Shown here: piece by piece, positions 37,615 to 48,500 of the stretch | How positions within the stretch are numbered: position 1 is the stretch's first letter | Layout: each line of letters starts with the position of its first letter | From: Sthenelais limicola | Lineage: Eukaryota; Annelida; Polychaeta; Phyllodocida; Sigalionidae | NCBI GenBank assembly: GCA_942159475.1 | Contig: OW804096.1 | Span: 44,267,744 to 44,331,743 of the forward strand | Direction of reading: 5' to 3' | Length of the DNA: 64,000 bases | Notes under the pieces: generated by a model | What the model was told of the DNA's origin: nothing | Databases searched by the model: none | The model's input: the letters and a program-made list of their open reading frames with translations, nothing else | Translations under genes and position numbers: made by a program

Positions 37615-39534
37615 ATCGTAAGCATAATCTAGCTACTTGAGTTTGACTCGCCCAAAACATGTGTCTTTTTTTAGCTAGTGTTGCCAATGTAAACCTCTCA
37701 TCCCGTAAACATGCATCAAGATCAAGTTATAAGAATGCGGTAGGCATAGCATTTGTTATGCAATATGAATATTGTGATTTGGTGTAACTATGTGTAATAG
37801 TCAGCTCCAAATGGGAATTGGAGGTCTGGAATAACATGAATTAACCTGGTGTTGAAAAGGAACTTTTCATTTACTGATGCTATGCTGACCATGCCTGCAT
37901 TATGTACCTTATGTTTCCTGACCTTTTTTCCATTCTTTTCTCTGTAAATTTCTGCATCATATAATGCTATCTCTTATTAGGATGTCCTTTGTGGAGTGCA
38001 TTTACGTGTCGTATTATTTTCTACTTCAGCATTTATATTTCTAGTCTCTAGATGATAAAACACGATTTCCAAATTTACATCCTTAAACTGTAGCATTCTA
38101 CCGTTATTAATGAAAAAGTGTTCGGAGAAAATCCTATTTTCCCGATTCTACTTTATAATGCATAATCTTACGTTCTGTTTGTGTGATCTTTTGGCTGATT
38201 GATATCCCTTGTTAGTATCTATGCTTATTTAAATGTATCATATGTATATATAATATGTGAATTCTTTGTATCTAACCGCCAAACCCTGAAATGACCTCTT
38301 GCAGCAAATCCTTTCTATTTCATCACCACTCTCCTCCAGGTGGTTCCACCTGTATTTACTGTGACCTAGAAGCTTTCCCCAAGATCCGAGGTATAGGAAC
38401 GAGTCACACCCCATACAAGCTCTCTTATCCAAAACTTCCCTCAAATATTTACATTCAAATCTACTAAGAATTTGTTCTATGCACTGTTTTATTGCTGAAG
38501 TTTTATTTCTTCCATTCACAAAATGATATGTATATTTCTAACCAGATTTATATGTGTTCCATCATAAATATAATATTTGTTCGATGGTCGACGATTTCAT
38601 ATGCATCGCTATGACCTCGTGCAATAATTCGCAGATGTATTAACACACATGTACCTAGACATATCATCTAAAAAGGGTTTACGAGATAAGTATTTTCGAA
38701 AGAAGAGTATGATCTAGCGATATAGGCCATGGTATTTGAGTATTGAAATTATTATGTAGATCTGTACAAACGTTCCCGGTATTAAAGTAGTCTTATAAAT
38801 ATGTGGTGCATTCCATGTTCATAAGCCCTGGGTTCTGCAATTCTACCCAAGTTCTAGAACCCAAGTTCAAAAGCTTGACAAAATTTGTGATCGAATTTTT
38901 GCTGTGTTCAGGGCTATGATACCAATTCTACATATCGCCTGGAGTATCTTTATACAATTCACCATGTGATACGAGCGTTCCATAATCAAGATGAAATTCT
39001 GAATGTGCGCCCATCGTCCGAAATGAGTTATTAATCTCAAGTTGTATAATATTTGAGTTGTTCTTATGGGAATATTTTCAATGAATTCCCACCTACAGTA
39101 TATACTTACAATTGCATCTTTTCGGTTCATTTCGATTGTATACTATTGCGTTCATAAGGCTTGTGAATAAGCTGCAATTAGAGGGGTCTCAATGCTTGGA
39201 GAAACCAGGATTATTATGCATGGTAACAGAATGTAGATAACAACTGGAAAATACTTAATTAAAGAAGCTTCTATGTATACAGAACAGTTATATGATGTTA
39301 CCCTAGCCTTGATTTTTCAATAAATAATTATATCCAGCAGTTTGTGAACACATCTGAAAACGGTCCGAGATATGTGATTGGTCCACTTGTCCATTGTGGG
39401 CTAGAAGGTTCAGATAGAATTATCTCCCGTGTCCATTCATAAAGCGTATCAAGGCAAATATAAAATTGCCAGTTCATTTTATGGCGGCATCTGGCCAGAA
39501 AATTGTTAATGATGAAGACATAACATAGCGATTA

Positions 39535-39562
39535 TGCATGTATGTATGTATGTATGTATGTT
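39535..39562 (+). repeat. (TGTA)n microsatellite
   Basis: About six TGTA units. Confidence 0.85.
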
Positions 39563-40349
39563 TTGCAGTCGTGCCCATTCCTCAGACACACCGGTTGTGC
39601 AGAACAGGGTAGGGTTTGCTTCTTCCTGATAGTACATCCCTCATTTCTAAGTACTATCACTCTGGTTTGTATAATGGGAAATAGGGGGTCACATGTGGTC
39701 GCAGAAAGAGGGAATTGATGTTAATCCATTTTTTTACCACGCTAATAGATAACCAAGGAAGAAATCTTCAAGTTTATCACATACCTTCACTTGTATACTC
39801 CCTGCTAATACATTATAGCTATTGATTATAATTATGATAACCATGTTCCCTTTATGACTGCCCCGATCCCACCTAATAGTTTTATTTCTGCACAGGATGT
39901 TTTTCTATCAAATATTTACACATATACATGATTACCTTTTTTCACAATTCGTACTAACGATGACAATGTTAAAGTATGCGAAATATGAATGTAGCTGGAT
40001 AAAATTGTGAAATTCTATGTTCAAAATGGGTCAATATATAATATATTTTCTCCTTTTCGTGTGTACGCTATCTAGGAGGTATATGTAAGCCTGTTCATAG
40101 GCTCTCTAATCACAGTGCCCTACAATGCCAGAATTATGCAGATAGTTAGTTCCTAGAATAGATTTAGATTGATGATTTGCTGACGCGATATTTAGAATGA
40201 GATTATATTGTCGATTGTCTGCATCTTTAGTTCTACCGTTTAGTGGTAGGGTCTGGTGTGATATGAAATGTGATGAATCTAACCCTAGGTACATATCAAT
40301 TCGAATCAGAGATTTGAAAGCCTTCAATTTCTAACCCGACTACTCGGTT

Positions 40350-40391
40350 ACTACTATTCCTGTATTTTACACTACTATTCCTGTATTTTAC
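40350..40391 (+). repeat. Perfect 21 bp tandem duplication
   Basis: ACTACTATTCCTGTATTTTA plus C, twice in direct succession with no mismatch. Confidence 0.85.
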
Positions 40392-41047
40392 ACATATACA
40401 ATGATATATATTAGTAAATAGCTTTTGGAAAGTATGTAATTTATATATCATGTATCGATAACTCATTCCATCAATCATCATTTATAATGTAATTAAGTTT
40501 CAATCCTCGGAATGATAAATGCCCGTTCAATGAGGTTCACTGTTATTGATGAATTCCTAAATGCACATTTTGTGGATTTATTTTCCTTTTCTAATAAACG
40601 TGTGCTCCCTGTAATATGTTCGTAATAAAGCTCTTTATTTTCATTCTTTATTGTTTCAATATTTCGCCAGCGATTTTGATTTGCTCGCGTATTAGTCAGA
40701 AATAATGTGTAATTCCATAAAGGTATCCTAAGTATTTGGTCGATTCGATTGGGGTCTTTTGCGGAATAGATAAGTTTTATGTTCACGTGGTTATCCCGAT
40801 ATCAATCTGTTTAATCTTACAATTTATTTCTTAAGTAAAGATAACATCGTTTGAAATGTGACTTTCAGAAGAATTTTAATGCAACTTAACGAAAATGTTA
40901 ACCAAACATCGATTAAAAATATTACCATAAGAAGTTATTACAATCCTTGTTACTATTTCACGAAGGAAACAGTTGCCGCACGTCTAAAAATGGCCACTTA
41001 ATGAATCATTGATGGGTTCTCCGACTTTTTAATTCTATCGTCCTCAG

Positions 41048-41094
41048 AGCAATGGCGATCTAGTCCGAGATTTTAACCTCACAGCGAATATTAC
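41048..41094 (+). other. Candidate 5' non-coding exon of the two-pass membrane protein gene
   Basis: A 47-base segment lies between a good acceptor (TTCTATCGTCCTCAG) and a strong donor (AC|GTAAGTGAC). The next good acceptor downstream is TTTGCCTTTATAG at 41967, 75 bases before the 449-codon frame. Stops between that acceptor and the ATG mean this exon can only be leader sequence. It could instead be the end of a longer first exon. Confidence 0.35.
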
Positions 41095-41970
41095 GTAAGT
41101 GACACCCGTGTGCTCGCCGATATAAATATTAATATACATGTACATACAAACCAGTTAACGATTCATGGCTGAACTTGAATTGTGATTGATCCTCGAGGGA
41201 ACCCTGGTGATATCTTTGTCCTTGAACCTGTTTGGGGATTGATCCTTGAGGATCCCTGCTGGTATCTTAGAGCCACATAGCGCCGTGGAATTCATAAGGT
41301 TTTTTTACATGTCGTGGCTAACATCAATACTTTGCTTCGAGAGAATTTGGGGCGCAATTGGATCCTAATGGTGAACATTTTGGAACATTATGTCCTCTTT
41401 AACAGCCACTTAATTTGACACCGAAGGAGGTTTCTGATGTGAATTCACAAATCTGAGACATCTTGAGGTCGCTTTCTAATCGGCAAAGATGATCTATCGA
41501 TTGTAGGCCTACTAGACATGGTTCCTGCCTAGACTGGATTTTACGACCGGGTAAGACCTCATTCAATGCAGTGAAAATAGAAAGAACAGAATAGAGAATA
41601 TTTTATTCTATCTTCAGTGAATTTACACAGTTAATGATTTTGTGGACGAAATGAGTAGATTAATTCTTTGAGTATCCCATGTCTTCGGGTCAACGACCCG
41701 TGATCAAAGTCTATGAAATATAGTCTGTATGCAAACAAATAATTTTGTTTCCACTATTTTTGGGACAACAACAGTATATGATTACAATCCCTCTGGAAGG
41801 TTAATCCAACGTTTAACCATATAAGCCTGTGCGTAAGCCCAGATCGTGTCGAAGAGACCATGAAATTAATCTACCAGCGGGGTTCCAAGCTAGTTAACAT
41901 TTATACACTGGTCAAGTATAATGGGTCGAGTATATGTGAACTACGGTAGTTTTCTTTGCCTTTATAGAAA

Positions 41971-42006
41971 ATGGAGATATCGGCACTCTTGGTTTACTCT
42001 TCATAA
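41971..42006 (+). other. In-frame upstream ORF before the membrane-protein start
   Basis: ATG GAG ATA to TAA, 11 codons, in the same frame as the main ATG and ending 36 bases before it. If the leader includes this stretch it could dampen translation. Inferred only. Confidence 0.3.
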
Positions 42007-42042
42007 GCAGGACAGCACATATTTTGCAAGACATCACCCATA

Positions 42043-43392
42043 ATGGATGTAAGGACAGCGAAAGCACTTCCGCCAACAAGATGCCCAGTGCCTTTTGTCG
42101 ATTGTTGCAAATGCAATTCAAAGAATTTTGCGTCTGCGTTGGTGTGGTTGCCGAAGGCCTTTTTTGCCACAGGTGGCATTTTGACAGTTATAGGATCAAT
42201 ACTTGTAGGCCTGGGCGTAATGGCCAGTGTAAAATACCCCTTAGGCCTGCCCGTAGGTGTCCCACTTCTCACCTTTGGAATCATATTTCTAATACTTTGT
42301 ATAGTCTCTTTGGTCCTCCGCCAAGTGCGCGGATGGGACATGATCAAACTGAACGGTATTTCAATATCCCGCGACCAGTTAAACAAGTCGCACAATTCCT
42401 ATGGGTCTTCTATATCATCGCCTCGTGCTGTGCAATATGCCACAGCATCCAAATCTAGTCTGAGTCTTGAAACTGATCGATCGAGTGTTCTTGTTACCGA
42501 TGATCCGGCAGCAGATAAGACCCCTTCCAGTATTGAGGGAGTGGACGGTGTAACTGACACCGGCACTGGATATTACCATGTCACCGATCCCTCCAACCCA
42601 TGTGGGGGTTACTATGTACATGCAGCATCAGGGATAATGTTTTATGTGGACGAGACAACCGGACAGTTTACCAAGGTTGATCCAGATGATCCATATGTAA
42701 AACAGGTCGGTCTCAGTAGCAGACCTTCCTCTGCCTCCCTAAGCTCTTCATACAATGGGTCACTCCCCACTGACCGCTCCTCCAGGTACTCCTCCTTCAC
42801 TAACTTATCCTCTGTGTCTTCTCCTGGCAAGAAAAAGACCGGACCTATCATCCGCCCGTCCAGTAGTGTGGGCAGGAGGATGGCTGTTAAGTTCGAACCT
42901 CAGATAAGTGTGCAGGAAGTCCACAAAGGGGGTGGCAGAGGTGCAAGATACAAGAAAGGCATAAGGGAATCGGGGGAGGAGGAACCTCGGGCGAAAGTAT
43001 TCACAGATCCATTTGGGGACGATGGTTTAACTTTTGTTTCCAAGTCCAGGGCTTCCAGACCAGGGACAGGGACAGGTCGCCCTAGGACGGGAAGGCGCTC
43101 TTCAGATACAACTGATTCAGAAATTAGTTCTAATGTTTTTAGAGCAGACATTCATGTACATCGCCCACCGAGTCCTCTCACAAACGGTATAAATGAGAAG
43201 TCTGAGGATGATCTCCCCGCGGATCAGGAAAAACAGAAGCAAGGAGTGACTAAGATATTTGTTAAGAGTGAGAAAGCGAATAAAAAGCACCTTGTTGCGG
43301 CGGCAATCATTAACAAGGGCTATGATGAAAATGAGATCACTTCATACGACCCCCAAGCAGGCTCTATAAAAAAAAGTAAAGCAATTGTATAG
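42043..43392 (+). CDS. Two-pass membrane protein with long Ser/Pro-rich tail, unrecognised
   Basis: A single open frame of 449 codons. The ATG has a strong start context (A at -3, G at +4) and an in-frame stop lies upstream at 42004. Residues 1-38 contain a Cys cluster (CPVPFVDCCKC). Two hydrophobic segments follow at about 39-63 (FFATGGILTVIGSILVGLGV) and 71-92 (VGVPLLTFGIIFLILCIVSL), joined by a short loop, so both ends probably face the cytosol. The tail (93-449) is rich in Ser, Pro, Gly and Arg and holds an aromatic repeat at 176-218. A hairpin of two membrane helices plus a long tail recalls TMEM200-type proteins, but I see no sequence match good enough to name it. ORF length and codon regularity make it a real gene. 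Confidence 0.82.
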   Translation: MDVRTAKALPPTRCPVPFVDCCKCNSKNFASALVWLPKAFFATGGILTVIGSILVGLGVMASVKYPLGLPVGVPLLTFGIIFLILCIVSLVLRQVRGWDMIKLNGISISRDQLNKSHNSYGSSISSPRAVQYATASKSSLSLETDRSSVLVTDDPAADKTPSSIEGVDGVTDTGTGYYHVTDPSNPCGGYYVHAASGIMFYVDETTGQFTKVDPDDPYVKQVGLSSRPSSASLSSSYNGSLPTDRSSRYSSFTNLSSVSSPGKKKTGPIIRPSSSVGRRMAVKFEPQISVQEVHKGGGRGARYKKGIRESGEEEPRAKVFTDPFGDDGLTFVSKSRASRPGTGTGRPRTGRRSSDTTDSEISSNVFRADIHVHRPPSPLTNGINEKSEDDLPADQEKQKQGVTKIFVKSEKANKKHLVAAAIINKGYDENEITSYDPQAGSIKKSKAIV

Positions 43393-45393
43393 GTGGGCAT
43401 TCAAAGAATGCAACTTTAATCTATATCAGTCAGGCTGGTCAATGATATACCCAGTTAATTGTATCTTTATGAATGACCTAACTGCATGGGAAGTTTGTGT
43501 AATTATGGATGGAGATTAAGCTCTTACTTTGTTACGAAGACACTTTTACTATGAGAACTCCTTTTGACTGGCAAAATTCAGTAATCGAACTGCGACTTTC
43601 TAGTGGCATCGAATGACTCCTTGACATAGGTTTTCTGATATATTTTACTGTCAGAACTATGCGTTCCGTAACAGTGAAAATTCAAAATGACAAAAGTAAT
43701 AAATTTAGAATGGTGAATCTATCGCCGATACACAAGGCCAAACGTATACTAATTTAAGGCGCATCTTTTCTAAGAGTACACCGTATAAAAGTGGTTACTC
43801 CCTGATGACACGTACAGTGCAATCTACGCAGACCCTATAATATAAACTCAGGAACCATATGGAGTCCAATCAATGCTTTGGCACATGCACTCCTGTCATC
43901 GCTCTCCAAATGCAAGGTGGTATGATTCGTACAAGATTGTGTTTGCTCGTTGTTGTATATGAAATTGGAACATACGCTCAGATATTATTTTTTTCGTTAA
44001 TGTCTAACCAAAAATTAAATATATGTATTCTGTGAATAACTCCAGGAATGTTAGCAGCCATTCTGGAAAGGTCCTGCAACCAGGGATGAATGACAAGAAA
44101 AGAACATTACATGTATATTTTGTTTCTTTCCACCCTACGATATTGGAATGAAATTGCAATACTGTTCTGTTGTGTATTGTGCTTATATAGTATCACTGTG
44201 CTCTGTTTGTCTCATTCCAATGATCAGGTACACATATTGTACACTCTTATTTAATATTATGTCTTCAGGGAAATGTCTAGCTATGAAAGCACTTAAATAG
44301 TAAAAAGTACTATGTTGATACGCAAACAAAAACATATACCAAACGGCTATCAATGAAATAATAGACAATCTGTGGGCATACATTTATTTCTCATCAGTAA
44401 TCTTTTATTCATCTACATACAGGTTTATGATTTCGCTTTATGCCAAGATATTCAATAGAACACACAAAATGTACAAACTTGTTTGTCTCTAATAAGAGTC
44501 CGTCTGCTGCATTAAATAAATTCATGTCACATACAATATGAAAGTAACTCTCTGACATTTCTGTTTAAAAACTATATGGGTCGGTAAGTTAAGTTGAGAT
44601 TTATTCAAATGAGCACTCAAGCAAATTGTCATTGCAAACTATTACTTCTACCCTGTGATTTCAAAGGGCCAGTTATATAATCCCATTATCGCGTTGTCAG
44701 ATTGGTCGCACAGAATGAATGATATGATGGCGTGATCAAATTCAAAAGTCAAATGTCTAGCAAAATTGAAAAACAGCGCATGAAAATGAATTGCCTTCAT
44801 AGATATGTCTCAATACAACGTGTTTCAATAAGAAGTATACTCCGCCGTCAACACTTAGAATCATTCCGAGATCTTTGTTTCGCGTAGCAATCACACGAGG
44901 ACAGATTTTCCGTTATAGTGTCCCCGCCAGTCAATCAATGTGAAGTTTATATGATCTATCTTTTTTAACCTGGAAATACAGAGACGGCGACACAATACAT
45001 TGTCATATTGCAGGGGAGTCGAATAATTTTACTCCTAGTATACAATGTATGCAGCGCAAATATTTGTCCGCCGTGAAGCTCTATTCATTATTCGTTTTTA
45101 GTATCAAGCACACGTATCACATACTATTATAATGCTAAGTACAATGCATCCCGATTCGGTCATTGATACTTAGTTTGCCATGTATGCAATTCACGTTTAA
45201 TATTAAGGATACATTGCAGAAGAATATGTGACAAAGGACATATGCAATTACCGTTAAATTTCCCATTCAGATGTTCATATGCTCTTAAAGAAAATCTGGT
45301 ACGTATAGTGTCTCACTGTTAAAATCAAAGTTCTCATAATGTATATCATCAGCAATGCAGTTCTCCAACAATTGTATAATGCATACGTTACCG
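43393..45393. other. Convergent intergenic region
   Basis: Two kilobases between the stops of the membrane-protein gene (+) and the ADAMTSL gene (-), so mostly 3' untranslated sequence of both. AATAAA at 43698-43703 (+) and an ATTAAA on the minus strand at 45196-45201 are candidate polyadenylation signals. No PLAC-type cysteine pattern was seen on the minus strand. Confidence 0.5.
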
Positions 45394-45558
45394 TTAAGGC
45401 CCTCTGTCGTTGTCTGGCTCCTGCTGGCATGGCCTGTTAATACATGCATCACTGGCCGATGGCTTCGAGGTGATGTCGCAGTGTCGTGAGTGTTTGTTGT
45501 CGCGATAGCAGGCCACCTTTCGGACACGCACTCCGCCTTCCCCGCATGATTTTGAGCA
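45394..45558 (-). CDS. ADAMTSL exon 18: TSR7 and stop
   Basis: Acceptor GTACTTTCAG|TGC, then 54 codons and TAA. Encodes [20 protein letters not shown] and [16 protein letters not shown], then stop. All six TSR cysteines are present. The stop follows the last Cys by only 11 codons, so the PLAC domain that ends most relatives is missing. Confidence 0.92.
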   Translation of the reverse strand, partial: CSKSCGEGGVRVRKVACYRDNKHSRHCDITSKPSASDACINRPCQQEPDNDRGP

Positions 45559-48500
45559 CTGAAAGTACACATGATGTAATCAAATATCTTAGTTTGCATC
45601 CACTTTTTAATTTCTATAACAACAGGGACTGACAGCTTGCTAAATGAAATTTTTAAAATGCGAACACAAAGTGCACCTACCTCGGCGGACATCATACTTT
45701 TCTCCATAAGAATCGTATTGTAAGGAATTGTCAGTTATCGTAGCATTCAGAGCCGCACTCTCTTAAATTCTAATGTTGGTGATGCCCAAAGCCTCAACAT
45801 GTTTTCTACTATGACTTGTCTTCAGGTTTTGGGGTGTTTTTTTTTTACATTTTTACCAGCAATAGATTACCGCAATGGTGGTCTTCCTCAATTATTGTAT
45901 TGTGAATTTTTTTTAAACATTTTTATTTGCTGAAAATTTCGCTACGCGATACGTTTCATTCAAAGATATTGAATTATAAAGCCTCCAAACCAATATAATT
46001 TAGCTGGTATTCTACCAAACCCGACGTTTGAATTTGGCGGCTATCAGGTCGATCAGATTGCCATCCGATAATATGAAACATGTTATGTTATGAAACAATA
46101 TAATCAGATAATTGTTGGATTCTCATCCGATGAGCCTGTTACATTAGGCATGATCCCCCCAAATCAATTCATCGGACCATCGCATATTTGCCCAAATTGA
46201 TTGGATGAGGACATGGGGAATTCCAGGGTAAGGAGTTTACATGGATATAATGCATCATTGTTTCGTCTATATCAATTTAATCTATGCCATAATATTAATA
46301 ATGCATAATTATGAATTGTTATTAATATCATTAGTAATTATCCAAATAATTATTGACAATGTTATCACATTTTAACTCATATTGATACCCATGCAATAGA
46401 CTGGTTGGCCCCCTTTCCGTGTTCACACGAACAATTTACCCGAATCAAAGGAACAGACAAATATTAAGTATGTTTCTGATATCTTTGCGATGCCATTGAA
46501 ACCCCAGTATGTATTCACAATCATAACAATTTTGTTATAAAGAATCTCAATAAGTGTACAATTCTTTTTCTAGAAGAGGAACTGTTTTGTGCGAATATGA
46601 GTCACTTAATACCTGCGACCAGTCGGTGAAGTGCCACCTTGCCTTGCAGGGAGGTTCGCGACATTTCGTCACCCTCCTGGGCAGCCTCGCATCGCGACAA
46701 GCTCGTTCAGGCATTTGTCGGAAACTCCCATTGACAACAGATCCACAGGCTACATCTCGAGACGTCTCGCCCCAGTCACAGTCCACCGAACACTGCAAAT
46801 ATTTTCAAATCCTTACTATTATATTGTCTATGAAATTATAAGTCATGCCACAGTTGTAAAAATTATACTTTTGTATAAATCGAATAATCGTTTCTGTAGC
46901 CCCACCCCTACCCCGAAAATAAATAATAGTTTCTAAGAGATTTACCTCAGGAAATAGTTTGTAAGTAAAATTTCTCTCTTACTCTAGAAAAAAGATAATT
47001 GGTAATAAGCAAAGCAGTATTTTTCAGCCAGTGCTAGGAAAGAAGGACATCAGTGATTTAAAGATTGCTAAATATCCACACCCCAGATTATAGATTATTA
47101 TAGGAATGGGTTTATCATTGCATGCAAGTCAAATGTATTTTCATCAAACGAACCAAGCAAAGTAATTAATGAGATAGTGTCCATACCACTCCCCAGTCTT
47201 GAGGTACCCACTTTGGTGGGCAAGATCCTTCGTCGAGTGTTGTGCAAGCTTGAACCGTCAGAGGTCTCGTGTGCTCATCACAATATTTGTCGTGCAGGAA
47301 TTCTCCGTCCCCATCTCGGCAAGTAACCGATCGTTTCCTCATGCCATTTTTACATCTTCCAGAACACTTTAATATATGCATACGATTATCATGATTATTT
47401 CAATAGAAACATGGAAGAAACATTTTAAAATAGCGTTTGCAAGGATATTAAGTTAATAATTGTTTGATTCATGTTGATTGAGCTGTTATATATATGCCCA
47501 TTCATCTATTTCCGATGCACAATTAAGTATTTGTGACAGAACCATGGGTTTGGGGGAAAGCCGCCTCGTACATTATTTTATGACAAATTGAAATTTCGCA
47601 ATAAAAAATGTTGATTATACTGGATATGAACCACATACAGGAAATAGTGTCGTCAGAGTATTGGTTGGAACCCTGCTGTTTCTGTGTTTTCAAAAAGATG
47701 TGCTCTAATGATGGGATATAAAATTAACACATACCTCCCCCCATTCAGAAACAATCCATTTATGGATGCACGGCCCCAAAGTACAGCGTCTTGACGTGGT
47801 TGGTTTTATGCTGTCATGGCATGGGTTGGTTGCTGATGAACACCGTACATTCCGGGTTTGAATTCCTGAACCACACTTCCTGGAGCACTTAACAGAAAGT
47901 CTATTGTCAATCATTCATGACTTCAAAAAACAGAGCTCAGTAGCAAAGTCCATACTAATGTTGATCTGCTATCGATGCATTACAATAAACAAAGCAGTTG
48001 TGTGTCTAGTTGTCTGTGTAAACTAGATCAAATGTCAGTGAGATTAGTTATTCTTATCATCTTCTGTTAGACACTTGGAAATGATTGCTCTTATCGCCAA
48101 GAATATAGAAAGAACAGACAAATAGGAAATACACAAAAAATGCTAAAGGAAACCTTTCAACAAACCTCTCCCCATTGCGAGGTCTCCCATAAAGGTCCAC
48201 AGTCCACCTCTTCACAAGATCTAACAAGGAATGGTTTATTCAGTGTGCTACATAGGTAATCCAGGACCTAGAGGAAACAAAACGTGTCACAATTTGCAGT
48301 GAATCATGAAAAGCCTAATTAGAACATGTATATGGAAATCTTGGTATATATTCATATTCCTGATAGACGCCTCCCGTTAAAAAATATGAATATAAAAAGT
48401 AAATGTTACATAAAGTGTGATTAATAATGTTTTTTAAAAGATATGTTTTCTCCATCTACCCGATGCCAGAAATGCACCCAATATTAATTAGGCTGCCAAC

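Larger units (their letters stand above)
36796..41047. other. Intergenic stretch with several co-oriented minus-strand frames
   Basis: Besides the 37144-37614 ORF, shorter minus-strand frames occur at 38238-38519, 38867-39130, 40106-40327 and 40493-40786. Their lengths are those expected by chance, and I could not link them by splice sites. Confidence 0.5.

Noticed and set aside
36796..41047. Minus-strand ORFs at 38.2, 38.9, 40.1 and 40.5 kb as exons of one gene
   Set aside because: Lengths are those of chance frames at this base composition, and no consistent splice sites or phases join them.
42024..42458. 144-codon + ORF overlapping the membrane-protein gene
   Set aside because: Offset-frame shadow; only the 449-codon frame gives membrane helices and a regular tail.
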